From the NCBI GenBank assembly GCA_003952965.2, contig CM025850.1, positions 26,107,797 to 26,171,796 on the forward strand: a stretch of 64,000 nt of DNA, written 5' to 3'. Position 1 is the stretch's first letter. The number at the start of each line of letters is the position of its first letter. Under the pieces are notes generated by a model, which was not told where the DNA came from, did no database searches, and worked only from the letters and a program-made list of their open reading frames with translations. The position numbers and the translations under genes were made by a program. Source of the stretch: Morella rubra (taxonomy: Eukaryota > Streptophyta > Magnoliopsida > Fagales > Myricaceae). Of the stretch, positions 35,701 to 49,743 are shown one piece after another.

Positions 35701-37889
35701 GAGGGTACGGCCAAGTACTGCTAGCTTAGAACATGAAACGGCAAAAGAGCACCTTAGGTGGAAACCGCATACGCAAATGTATGTATATATAGAGGACATA
35801 CAGACCAGAAACAATTTTCCCTTAGTCCAAGGACTTACATTGGGTGGTCCACAAAGTAACTGAATTTATCCTACCAAAAGTAGAGAAGAAAGAAAAGGGT
35901 TTTTATTTCTTTGAGGAGAGAAGAGGAGGGTGCTTTTGAGCATATATATTATCTAAAAAAGGAACTTTAATCTCAAAAACATCCACCATTATTTTCGTCT
36001 TTGTTTCTCATAATTACTGTCTGTTCTTATTGAGTGGCTTCAATTTTGCGGTGCGCTGTAGAGTTTGTCATTTCCAGACATATACAATTTATCTGCTTCA
36101 GAAAATAAGGTCGCAATCACCAAAGGTAGATGTAACAATGGAGATCGGTAAATCTTTTACGTCTAAATGGCGTTCGAGTAGAAGTTCTACTGTTGCTCTC
36201 TTTTTAACTTGTCGATTGCTTGAAGTACCCAAGCTGCCTTAATCTTTCCTCTTTGTGCATGATTAATTAATGGATCTATCTAACATGGCCACAAATGGAT
36301 CATAATTGAATGGACATTTTGGTAGCTGATTATCTCATGAGAAGTTAACGTTTAATTGTAATGCTAAAAGTGAAGCAACAACATTAGGTTGCAAGGTGGT
36401 ATGGGATTAGGTGGTCAAATGTCAAATCGATGCCGAGCCAAAAGATATGCTGACTAGTGGAAAAGATTCACATTACCAAATATTCGTGCTCTCTGATCAT
36501 TGGTTTAGGCCATAGGTTTTTTTTTTTTTTCATCATGTGGACAGCTTAAGTTCAAACCTCCCTTGTTTGACCAGAAACATTTCTAAGTAAACTTAAAATC
36601 CTACTGAATTGTGCGTCAAGCCCTCGGCCATACAATATTGCAATTAAATAAGACGATTAGCCTGCACATGATCTAATAAAATATATTGGAAAAGAAAAGA
36701 AATAAAGAGCTTTCTGTCCTCTAGTGGCATAGAGATATATGTGGGGGTGATCTTAACGGTAAGTAGAGGTAAAAATATTAAGATCAAACTTTAGGGTTTT
36801 CTTTCCCCCTCTTTAGGGAATTCTTAATTTTTGATAAATCTAGGGCTAAGTGGACCAATTTTTTAATTTGCTGGCTACCTGTTACCTTAATTAATGATCT
36901 TTGAGGGAGAAATTAGATAAAACACATGATGATCTTTGAGGGAGAAATTTTAGGTATTAATTCAAGATTCACATGAGTTAATTGATAGCAATTAAACCTT
37001 ATGAAATCTTAAATATATAAAAGATGGGTGGACTTTTGAGTTTCGATTGGGGAGGTACATGCATGCACCCGAAAGGAGTTGGGGTTGAGTAGCTCTCACC
37101 ACTCAATTAGAGATCTAGAAAATCTCACCGATAATTCATGCAATTGCACGTGAAGTTTTTGATATCTTATCTCGAGAAGGAATCAAATGTGTAGCCAATA
37201 TTCTGCAGACAAAAATGCTTTTGCTGCGTGCCACCGTGCCACTCACGTCTCCTTTTGTCCCTACGGCCAAATTTTCATCCTTTGGGCGTTGGGAAATGAT
37301 GGCCGGTGTTGGAGATTGACGGACTAAAAGAGAGGCACTGAGGTTGACTACTCAACAATGGAGTTGTGAACTGGCTGTGCACAAGGGACCCATTGTGTTT
37401 CCCAAGTTGCGTACACCTCTCATCACCCTGCCACAACTCCGCGAAGCAATTCTCTGTTGTAGTTTCGCATGTGATCTTCTTTCATTCGTTCATTCATGGC
37501 ATGCTCCAAAAAAGTGTAAAAAGTTCGAATTGATTGGATGCCCATTTGTGTTTGTACTGTCCTATGCATTACACGCTTGTTGGATACAAAAGGCAACTTC
37601 CTCCCTCCCATGACTCAAAAAGCTAAAGAGGATTAGCTTCTTGTTCCCTTGATTAAGCATTGAGTTAAGGATTGTAACAAACACCTCTCATGCAATTTAT
37701 GTTAGTTTTCATAGAATGCAATTATGGGTATGATTAGTTTAAGGTCTACAAACTATGGTAGAGTTTATTGTCTTACCAACATGGTTGGGACCTTCTAGCT
37801 CTATTCTTTTACACTTCAATAAGATCCTTTGTGGAGCGAAAGCCTTTAAATAATAATAGTAAAAGTTTTCTAAATTTAGCTTAATTACA

Positions 37890-38290
37890 TTGAAGCCACA
37901 TTTTGCACCCTCTACTTATGAGGGTCTGGACACTTTACACCAAAAACTATTATTTTTATTACATTACACCTATCACATATAAATTTCAGACATTTTGTAT
38001 CACTAGTTGAACTTTTTTTGTCAATTTTGACAGAAAATTACTTTTTTGGCCATTAAAAATTACTATTTTACCCTATTGATAATATCACTATAAAAAAAGA
38101 TTACGAGGATAAAATAGCATTTCACCAGCCAAAAAAATCACTTTCCGTCTAAATTGATGGTAAATTTTAACACACTTGCGAAGTATTTGAAATCAATAAA
38201 TGATTAGTGCAATGTGAAAAAAATAATAGTTTGAAGTATAAAGTATCATCACCCTCCTAATAAGAGAGAACAAAGTGCACATATTTATCC
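37890..38290. mobile_element. Fold-back MITE, 'TTTGTCACATTACAC' family
   Basis: The left end (TTTGCACCCTCTACTTATGA, then CTATTATTTTTATTACATTACAC) pairs imperfectly over roughly 110 bp with the right end in reverse complement (CTATTATTTTTTTCACATTGCAC). The internal phrase AATTTCAGACATTTTGTA also occurs, slightly changed, in 10293-10650. There is no ORF. Boundaries are approximate. Confidence 0.5.
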
Positions 38291-40261
38291 CGTAATATTT
38301 TCACTTTATTATCTCTTATATAATAACTCTTTAACACAAGATGTATATGGATCCTACATTATTTTAAAATTTCCCTAATGCATGTAAGATTGATAACATA
38401 CTCATGCCCTCTTATTATTTTCTTTTCTCTTGCCCATCTTGTCTCTGTAACCTCAACCACCTCCTCGAACTCCTTAAAGTCCAAAAATAAATTAGGTAGG
38501 TGGGAAGGCTATAGCTTCTTCGTAAGTGCTTGATCATCTCCTTTCATTATCCCACTTTGGTTTTCTCTTTTTCCCCCGTTTTTTCTTACTTGTCGGTTTT
38601 GGTGTGGGAGAGACTTGGACGGAAATCACCAAAAGCAGAGACAGTGGAAAACCATTCACAGTACTCGTCATTTGTATTCTAAACAAAGCTGCATATCAAT
38701 TTGGCCTCCCAACAAAGGCATCAATTTTCAAACCCACCATTTTTCTTGTCTTGTCTTCTTCTAGCAGCACTTGACAATTAAGAAACTTTTTAGTCCTGCC
38801 GATTTTGATGATCCTGATTGAGATAGCCAACAACTCCACCACACCAATGTAAAAGGAAATTAATTTGTTGGAGCTTAAGCAAGACCATAAGCCACCTAAC
38901 CAATGAAAACAAGGCTTTTCTCAAAGAGCCTTTTAACCCTTTTTTAACGATTCATTGAAGCATAAGCAGCCGGAAGGAATACAAGACTGTGGGACCAACC
39001 CCGAGATAACATTGCAAAATAACAAGTACTACATGTAACTAAACAAAATTACAAGAAGAAGGTCTTTTTCCTGCGCGTTATCCAGGGGAGAAACGGGGTG
39101 CGATCATTCGAGAATTGATCTTGTTGGATCCTATCAGTCAAACTTTTGGTGCGCAAGAGTTTGTACTATGCAGAATTTTCTTGACAAGCCAGGCTTGAAA
39201 ATGGTGGAGGATGGAGTGAATTTTCTACGATTGTTTGAACAAGCCAAAAGAGGAAGAACAAATAGTTAAGTAAGCAACTTCTGTTTTTCCTCACAGAGAA
39301 AATTAAAGCAGTCCTCCTGTATATAATATTCTCTGGGCCCAGGTGTTACAATGTCTCCCTCCATCACAGAGAGTTTTCCTACCTGAATTGATGCATTCCA
39401 CAAAGCAAAGAAATTGAAGCTGCCGACAAACCCTAAAATTCTCTCTGATCAATCATGTACCCACCTATCTTTCGCTCATCCATGAAGATTAAGAAAAAGC
39501 TTACTGGAGAAAGAAAGCCTGTATATTGTATCATTCTTGATGAGTACTGCTAGCCTCACGTGCCATATGCCAAATCACATGATGACAAAGGAAGATCCAA
39601 CCCCGCACGAGCCAATCACGGAAAGAGAGTGGGAGTGGGACATAGTTGAGCCCATAGTGTTCCCCCTTTGATTATTAAGCTTTAATACATCTATCTCATT
39701 AGCTATAAATTATTTAAGAAATAAATAAATTAAAACGACTGTGGATTGACATCTTTTTTTCCCTCCCTTGGTACTTTGTCGGGTAAGATATGATGAAAAG
39801 GTTGTTTGTCTTCATCTCCATGCAGCACCAGATAGAACCAAAAAGAAGACCAGTGGTTTCAGCATTATATAATCAACCTCCAAGGAATAGAAAATATTGT
39901 AGCATGAGGTTTGTGTGGAAACATCATGGTATTAAAAAAAAAAAAGAGGAAAAAAGAAAAGAAAGTGTTTCAACTTGTCACTAAATGAATCAGTTGTTGA
40001 AGATTAGGGCAGTGAAAAAGGAGACATCATTGAAATCACGACAAGTTAAGTTCAAAGACAGCTTGATGTGTTTGCCATAATGTTTCGAGAGAATTATACA
40101 AAGGCAGAAAACCCGTTTACATCTCATGGCTTTGAGGATGGAGCTTCAAGTTATGTTTCTTAAAGAGAAATGATGCTTGCTACTTGGTTTGGAGAATTAT
40201 ACATCACATGTACAGTTAATTCTGGTTACTTTATACCTAAAGCAAAAGTTAATCCCAATCT

Positions 40262-40620
40262 TAAGATGATGTTTGGGAAGTAAAAATTTTAAGAATTTTG
40301 AGTGTGTAAGAGATAACTTTGAAGTTGGTTAAAAATTTTAAGATATTTGAAAATGATTTTTATTGAAGTTAGTTAAAAAATAAAGAGAGAAAAGATTTGA
40401 TAGAAATTTTTTAATGAAAAAGTAATGGAGTTTGTTAAAAACTAAAGAAATAGAAGGTTTGATGAAATTTTTTTGTAATGAAAAAGTAGTGAAGTTGGTG
40501 TAAAAGTTGTTGAAATTTGTGTAAAATATTTGAGTTCTTTTTTTTTTTTTTTTTTATATATTTGGTTGTAAAAAATGTTTACTTTTTTTTTTTTTTTTAA
40601 AGTTAAAAATAATTTCTTAC
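40262..40620. mobile_element. AT-rich MITE-like element with internal tandem units
   Basis: Begins GATGTTTGGGAAG and carries degenerate repeats of a roughly 60-bp unit ('gatttgatagaaattttttaat', then 'gaaaaagtaatggagtttgttaaaa'), followed by long T runs. Similar word sets recur at the other AT-rich copies in the window. Confidence 0.4.
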
Positions 40621-41019
40621 CCACTCGTCACCTTAATTTCGATTTTTTAAAGACTTTTTAAAGTACTAATATATCTAGCCTAGGCTGAATTTTCAGCTAT
40701 AGTAGACCTAATATCCTAGTTTTTTGATCGGCAGAACAATGGTTTAAATGGTTGAAAAAGCATGGCCTATTTTCCATATTAGGCCATGGGTCTGAGCTAG
40801 ACAACCAACAATAGGTCAAAGAGCTAAAAGCACCAGTACTGTTGGGTTTTGGGATCTAGTTTGAGTTTTCCCTGTTTTCGATTTCAGAATCATCACACAA
40901 TTTGTCATTCCTTTTTAAATAAGGGGAGAAAAAAAAATATAAGTCCAAAATTGAGTTTGGTAAAGATCTATAATTCCTCTACCGAGTCATCATATAATAT
41001 CTATGGGGGGAAAAAGTAA

Positions 41020-41200
41020 AATAATATAATAAAATTTTATTCAAACTCTTGAGGATACAAATTTGTTTTTACAATTATTTTTTCATCTACTTTAATATCT
41101 TTTTATAAACTTCAATAATTTCTTTACAAATTTCTAACAACTTTTTTACCAATTCCTAAAAAATCTATACTCAAAATTCAATAATTTTATTCTCTTTAAA
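41020..41200. mobile_element. AT-rich MITE-like fragment
   Basis: Contains 'aacttcaataatttctttac', 'aaatttctaacaactttttt' and related words in the orientation opposite to 10100-10280. It is probably a solo or truncated copy of the same family. No coding capacity. Confidence 0.35.
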
Positions 41201-41527
41201 AATAAAAACCAAGGGCAGGGGATAGTTTGGGCCTTGGCCGTGTTCCGAAACAAGACGAGTTTCACTAAACCAGAGGTCTTCGGCTCAGAGGAAGTGATAG
41301 TTGTGGGCCTTGGCCGTGATCCACAGAAATACAAGGCTCGATCGTAGTAATGCAGAGGCCCAAAGCGTTGCGTGGGTAGGGTATCCCCCTCCTCTATAGC
41401 ATTGGATAATTTAGAACTTTGGGATCCTTTCACCGACAGCAATACCGACACTTCAACCCGGATTTGATTCATTTCCAGGCGACTGTCCGGTTCTCATCGG
41501 AAGAAGAAATCATAAGGAGGCTCTTCC

Positions 41528-44500
41528 ATGGCTGCCCACGCCCATCTCGATGATGTAGTATGAATTCCTCCAATCCCTAAACTACTTATTGTTTTTTAAG
41601 CTTCTGTTTTTCTTTTATTGAATGCGTTTTGTGAACGCGAAGGATGATGATTTCGGAGGCGATTTCCCTGGAACTCACAATACCAGGCGTTCCGGTTAGT
41701 TCGTTTCCTTTTCCTGCAACCAAGTGCTGATTCTTAACATTTGTTTTTTCATTTTTACTTTTTTGTCAGAATATTTGTTTAACGTTGGGCAAACTAAATT
41801 ATTAGGTGATAAGAGAAGCTTTGGGGATATCGAGGACGATGAGGAGGATATTTTTGGGTCAAAAAAGGTAATGTCGTTAAAATTTTTGCGTTTTCTATGG
41901 TCTAGATGTTGTTGTATACAACTTAGGCGACCAGAGCATGCCCTCATTGAAATAGTCGTAGTTTTCTGTAATACTGTGTTGGAATTTAAAATGGTAGTAA
42001 TGTAGTAATGTACAGCAGAGTGTTCGTATAAGAGAGGAGCTTTTATCAAGATAAAAAGTGCAGGCCTATCTAAGAATAGAGAAGGTACTTTCTTATTTGG
42101 GAAATGGGTTATATTAGAGGCACTGAAGTTGAACGAAAGTGTGATAGGTTTGTAGGCAGCCAGGCTTGTTTATAGATTTCTGAATGTAGGTTGCAGGGCT
42201 CTTGAACTGGGCCTAGCAAACACGGTTTAAAGTATTGTTTGGAGTTGACTGATTAAGGAGGAAACATCTTTTTCCGAGTTGTGAACCTGATTCATGGACT
42301 CGCTTAGTCGATTCTAGGAACTTTCCCTGGGATGTGAAATAGGGTGAGTCTGCCATCAATCCATTATCGTTGTGTAAAGTAATATTTCTGGACTGCATGG
42401 CTCTTTACCTATCCAGCATGCAGGTCTTCGGGGTGAAGCTTAGAGATCTCTTTCTCATGTCATCTATATTTGTTGATCATAAAGCAGGCGAAAACTAAAT
42501 TAGAAGAGACTGCTCCTGGTGTAGCAACGGGCATGATTTTGTCTCTTCGTGAGAGGTACTCTTAAGATATTATCCAAAATTATATCCCATTAATTGTTAG
42601 ATTCGATTGAGATTTATTAAATTCTGATGTTTATCCATTGTTGGGATTTTCTTTTGCAGTCTGCAAAACTGCAAGGATGATCTTGCAACATGCCAAGTAT
42701 GTATTACTACTTGCAATTGATATCTTCTCTGTGTCCTTGGTTTTCCTTTTGTAGGTCCGTTCTATCATTTAGATGTTGTATGTTATGCCCAATGATGATA
42801 TACATTTACAGGGAAAGATTACTATGCCTAAATTAGGGAGTAAATTCCATTTCGGAATATAATCTCTACAGTTTGTGCACATCACTGTTGCCTTGCTCAA
42901 TTTTATATCAGTGAGAAACTTCAATCTGTGCTGCGCACGAAAGTGGATAGTATTATGCTTAGTGGTGATTCTGCCTCTCTTCAAAATATTTACTGGGTTT
43001 ATGAGTTTGTCAATTTCAGGCGGAACTTGAAGCTGCAAAATCTGAGATCCAAATGTGGCATTCTTCATTTCAGAGTGAATCCTTTATACCTGCTGGGACT
43101 TCTCCTGGTGAGCCTTTTTTCAGTGGTTCATTCGTTGTACAGTCTGTGTAATATTATGTCTGATTCTGGGACTTTTGCATGCATTCTCAACACAACTGAT
43201 ATCAGTTTTATTTTTCTTTTGGTAGAACCCAAATCTGTGATCGATTATCTTCAGACTCTGAAATCCTCTGAGGAGTCATTAAGAGAACAGGTTTGGTGTA
43301 TGTTGCTACTTTTTACTTTTTGTTGGTCTTTTTTTTCATTATTCTTTGACACAGATATGTTGGATCTCATCCATGTATTGTTGATTTGATCAGCTAGAAA
43401 AAGCAAAAAAAAAAGAAGCTGCATTCATTGTAACCTTTGCAAAACGAGAGCAAGAAATAGCAGAGTTAAAGGTAAGACATCTTTTCCTCTTTGGTTCATT
43501 CCTATTTATATAAATTTTCAATCTATGAATTTTATCTCTTAACACAACAAAGCTCGTTACAAAGAGCAGAGGAACCACTGTCATTGATGACATTGAAGGA
43601 GCTCAGATAACATCTCACTTGTAAAATGGCTCCTTTTCTGGCTTGAATGTCTGTAATATGTGTGATTCTTAACTAACTAGAAGATTTATTACATGTATCT
43701 CTATAAAGGTCCTTTGGTTTTGGGATGAAGTTGCATTTTCTATTGGCTGCCTGATTGTGACTAGCCTGTTCCTTGAAATAAGAACTGTTCCTCTACAACC
43801 CTGAGATGGCTTTTCCTGCTAGCTTCTTTTGGCCTGAATGAGAGATAAACTACTTGTTTCAACCTCATTTAACAGAGTTTAGGGCTTGTAATAGACCTAA
43901 AGATCTGTTATTATGATATTACCCTGTAAAAAACCTTATAGTTATTCAACAGGAAGTCTCCTTAGTTTCTTAGCTCTGAAGTTACCCACATTCCCAAAGA
44001 GGACTCCCTCATGCTCAAGCCTAGTGCATTTACAAGGGTTGCCAAGCATTAAATGTTGACACTGCAGCTTGTGTTAAAGACTTAGAATTCACATGTTTCT
44101 CCAACTGATGCCCAAAGAGAATTTTGCAACTCCACCTTCTTCCCTAATTTCCTTTGGCATACTATTTTCCTGAATCATATTATTCTGTGAGATTTTAAAT
44201 AGCTTGGTCTTTCAGTATGTGGATTACCTTCATGTTCTTTTGCTGATTTAATGTGTATCTAAGACCAGTTATGTTCTTAAATTCCCAGTCTGCTGTCAGG
44301 GAACTAAAAGTGCAACTGAAGCCACCATCAATGCAGGTAAGATATGCATGTTGTTATGATGATGATGATTATGATTATTATTATTATTGTTTTAAATGTT
44401 TGACTTTTTTTTTTTTCATCTCCAGTTATGGTGTCTCTGAGACTTCAGTCTTTAATTTGTATACAAAAGAAATCAAATCTTATCGTCTTTTGTCAACCAT

Positions 44501-46540
44501 ATAGTTTCTTGATTTGTTACACTTGTAATTTTATTCTTCTATTAGTGCAAAATACTCGCTCACCAAAAGCCTAGACCTTGGTTGGATGGGAAGAATTTTC
44601 TCGTGTTATACAATTAGGGAGAATATTTTTAGGGGTGTTATTTTGGGTGTTTACAAAAGTGTTAGGGCCCAAAAAAAAGTGTAGAGAACCTTTTTTTTTT
44701 TCAGATGTGCATTTTTTGTGTTTTCAGAAGTGCGTTTTTGTTGTCTGTATTTACCCCCAAAAAAAAGTGATGTCTGTTGAAACTTGGGAAGAAATGTTTT
44801 GTGAGATGAGTTGGTAGTTTTATTTTTGTGATTTGTTGGTGCAGATGCCCAGATTGAGAACTTTTTTGGTCTTAAAACATGTTTGGATGGGGGCCAATAA
44901 ATGTTTTATCCAAATAAAGCTTTTGATTGTTGCCAAGAATCCAAAAGCTGTCTACCTTAAAAAGCAATATATGAGACATGATACATTTACTTAATTTGGG
45001 AATCATCTTTTCATGGTTGGTTTTGTGAATTGTCCTCAGTGACTTTTAAGCCTTTTCCTAGTTTTTCCCCAGTTCTTTCCAAGATCTGAAGTTGTGTTCG
45101 AAACAATTGCACATTGTTCCAAGTTTCCCATTGCCCAAATCTTTTTTGATTTCTATATTCTGGGATATCTATCCTGTATGTATTTACGAAGGTCGAACGT
45201 GATACATTTTTCATTATTTGGTTTCTTTGGAATCAGGAGCTTGCTCTTTTTCTTATAATTGTTTTAATTGACTCACGAAATCTATGGTGATTAATTAACA
45301 GGCTAGGAGATTACTACTATTCATGAAGAGTTTACACGTTTAAAGGTTTGTGCCTGTAAATCTGATTTCAACTTGTTACAATTGCTGAGTGAGACTTACT
45401 ACATGTACCTTCTTGCACTTATGATCTCCTTGAGACTAGTAGTTCATTTCCTACGAGCCATTTGGAGCTCTCCCGTTAGATGGTGGGGTTTGACCCATGG
45501 GTGTGTATATGCTCCTGCTTCCCACTTTTTTTTGTCCGGTTCTAAGCAGCAAAGACTCCATTGTAGAAAGGCAGAATACACAAGAAGGCTGGAAATCTCT
45601 TCTACAAGAAGGGTTTTTGAAAAGGAGAATGAAAGGTGAAATTGAGAAAGAAAAGTACTCTATGGGAGAAGATAATCCTAGATATTACATTCAGCATAAA
45701 TCGCATTCACTTGCTTACCTATGAGACGGAAAGGAAGTCATTACTATGAATTATAAATAATTTCGAGTAATTACAAATCCTTGAATATCGCATATGTTTT
45801 TCTATCTGTTGACTTCTGGTTATTAATTAGTTAGACTTCACTTTTATAGAGCAAAATCATCTTTAAACCAACATTTTGCTTTGTGTTTACACACTGCCGT
45901 GCTGCCTTTTTCTCTCAGGTTTGTCTTTACAGATTCTTATGCTTAAGAGGTAGTCAGATTGTCGAAGCACTTCTAGTATTAGCTAGACTCTCACTCTCCT
46001 AGTTCAATTTCTTTATGGGTTTATCTCAAAGTTGTTGCTGCTAACACAAACTTTTAAGGGTTCTACATCATATTGTTGAAATTCTTAATGCTTAAACTGC
46101 AATTTGGAGGCCATAACCCAATGCAAAAGTCTTAGCATTCTAGAAATAAAATTGTAGTATTTTCTTTGCATACTCGTTTTGTACATGTAATATATATATC
46201 CTCAAATTTCTAATATCAAAACATTTTAATATCCCCGGCCATTCTCTGCGGCATGATGCTGATTGCAGTTGACAGGTTTTAAGATTACTGATTTGAACTA
46301 GTAATTGAACTATCATAACTCATTTTATGTATCTTTGTGATGCCATAATGCTAGAATTTGGTTGAGGAGAAGGAGAAAGAATTGAGGAGAAACAGGATAC
46401 TATTTCTGCACTCAGTTTTACTCCTCAAAGCAAAATGGGTAAGATGCTGATGGCTAAATGTAGGACCTTGCAATAGGAGAACGAGGAGATGAGGATTGGA
46501 AAAATCTGGCTGTGCCGAGCTGATATTTGGACAAGGAGGT
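41528..46540 (+). pseudogene. FIP37 (WTAP-like m6A-writer subunit) pseudogene, 3'-truncated
   Basis: Exons: 41528-41557, 41643-41694, 41806-41867, 42488-42555, 42660-42696, 43020-43107, 43226-43290, 43394-43471, 44289-44336, 45302-45345 and about 46355-46540. FIP37 is the plant WTAP homologue, a nuclear coiled-coil scaffold of the mRNA N6-adenosine methyltransferase complex with MTA, MTB, VIRILIZER and HAKAI. Exons 1-9 are intact and strongly FIP37-like (DDDFGGDFPG, EDDEEDIFGSKK, APGVATGMILSLRES, KREQEIAELK, QLKPPSMQ). Exon 10 lacks about 10 nt between RRLL and IHEEF, which shifts the frame to a TAA. Exon 11 has further frameshifts and a TAG within the TLQ-ENEE stretch. Homology stops near 46540; the remaining C-terminal third is absent. 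HSP70 exons follow on the same strand. Confidence 0.8.
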
Positions 46541-46648
46541 TAGGATACAGACCCACGAGTAGTTCTTAGCTCATAATTTTTGCTTTATGATGTACTGTTG
46601 CTCTATTTCATTTTATCATCTATACTATCATTGTTTAATTGTACGCAG

Positions 46649-48585
<1,937 letters not shown>

Positions 48586-49248
48586 TACGTAATCTGTTCT
48601 GTAAATCAGGCATGAGATATACATGTGTATTCTGTGTTATTTGTACAGGCTATATGGGATGTGATTTTGCTAGCTATGATGAACTTCATGACTCCTAGCT
48701 GCTCAGTTCTCTACCAATGATCAATGAGATGTAGAGAATGTTCAGCTGTTGATGGAATGCAACTCAGTAGGAGGTTTAGTCTCTTCTATGACTAATAGAT
48801 ATCACCGGATTATGTTTGTCAAACCTCTGTTTTAATGTTCCCATCTGCAGTGATAGGTCTAGAATTTAATTTTCAGAACAATGTTAATCATATTGCAGCA
48901 TCTTAAGGAGCCCATTGCTCTCTTGTATTTCCTCGGTGTAGTGAAGAGCAATTATTTATTTTTATGTGAGTGCTTGGAAGTATTTTCGCAGACACTATAT
49001 ACAAGTGGGATAAAGCTGCTCGTTTTGTCTGGTGATTAATCATAAGGGCCTATTATGAACAGACGATGAGAGCTCAAGCTCTACGCATAACAGAGTGAGG
49101 AGCCTGCATGACTGTGTAGCAAGGGAGAAAGAAAACAGAGGGCCAATCTTTGGGGTCATGAGGGCATGAATTCTTTATTTCACGAAACGTAGGGCACACA
49201 AACATTTATTAGATTCATCACTTCGGAGAAACATTTGAGACCAGATAG
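48586..49248. other. Intergenic DNA after the HSP70 fragment
   Basis: Contains the HSP70-like 3' flank and the 3' flank of the defensin-like gene on the other strand. I see no other feature. Confidence 0.5.
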
Positions 49249-49684
49249 TCAACAATTTGTATAACATACACATTGATATCCTTCTCTGAGATTACTTAAG
49301 CAGACACCGTTTCCATTCTTCTGCCGAAGGCAACGTTGCTTGCAAGATGGTAAATTGCATCCATTTGGGTCCATAATAGCAAAGCATCGTCCACCAGCAT
49401 CTAACTCCATTTCCATCATTTGCGCTGCTTGTCAAGAAAAGATAGCAGTGAACACACAAAAAGAAAGTCAGAAGGACATCCCCCCATTTTGTTCTAGCAA
49501 AAAGCTAGCTAGAAGATTGTTGATTTCCAGTATAAATCACAGTAGGCAACAGAGGCAAGGTAAAAACTTCAAGGCAACATGCATAAGACCCTCCAAGGCG
49601 CATAAGCATAAATTGCATCTACAATGTTCTAGGGAGAAGAAATGCAACATTACCAGAAGAGACGAAGAGAATCATCGTTAACAT
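49249..49684 (-). CDS. Defensin-like cysteine-rich secreted peptide (2 exons)
   Basis: Exon 2 (49249-49427) encodes a peptide ending in CVCYTNC with eight cysteines spaced C-x8-C-x4-C-x3-C-x9-C-x9-C-x-C-x3-C, the layout of plant defensin-like (DEFL) proteins. These are secreted and act in defence or cell signalling. Exon 1 (49654-49684) gives a short hydrophobic start, MLTMILFVSS, and joins in phase through a GT-AG intron (49428-49653), matching the family's usual two-exon layout. An upstream ATG at 49711-49713 is one base out of frame with this exon and meets TGA after three codons. Signal peptides of this family are usually longer, so the start region may carry a one-base deletion or a homopolymer base-calling error. 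A TATAAATA box at about 49736-49743 lies just upstream. Confidence 0.65.
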
Positions 49685-49735
49685 GCAGTAACTAAAGCAG
49701 TTCAGAGCTTCATCGTTACAAACGTGTGTGTCTGA

Positions 49736-49743
49736 ATATTTAT
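49736..49743 (-). promoter_or_regulatory. TATA box of the defensin-like gene
   Basis: TATAAATA on the minus strand, roughly 25 bp 5' of the out-of-frame ATG at 49713 and about 55 bp 5' of the in-frame ATG at 49684. This spacing predicts a very short leader and favours the downstream ATG if the sequence is correct. Confidence 0.45.

Larger units (their letters stand above)
35701..41527. other. Intergenic region between the SDR gene and the FIP37 pseudogene
   Basis: 5.8 kb of AT-rich DNA. It holds the likely SDR promoter on the right side of 35700, fold-back elements (37890-38290, 40262-40620, 41020-41200) and homopolymers near 36510 and 40540. The short frames (e.g. 37344-37613, 38526-38774) show no protein-like features. 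I found no gene. Confidence 0.6.

Noticed and set aside
37344..37613. 89-codon ORF in the 36-41 kb intergenic region
   Set aside because: There is no signal, domain or splice context, and the opposite strand is equally open.
41724..42005. 93-codon ORF inside the FIP37 region
   Set aside because: Only 41806-41867 is coding (FIP37 exon 3). The rest is intron read-through in the same frame.
43540..43625. Open frame after FIP37 exon 8 (KLVTKSRGTTVIDDIEG) as an alternative terminal exon
   Set aside because: It fits no remembered FIP37 sequence and has only a weak acceptor. Intron sequence is more likely.
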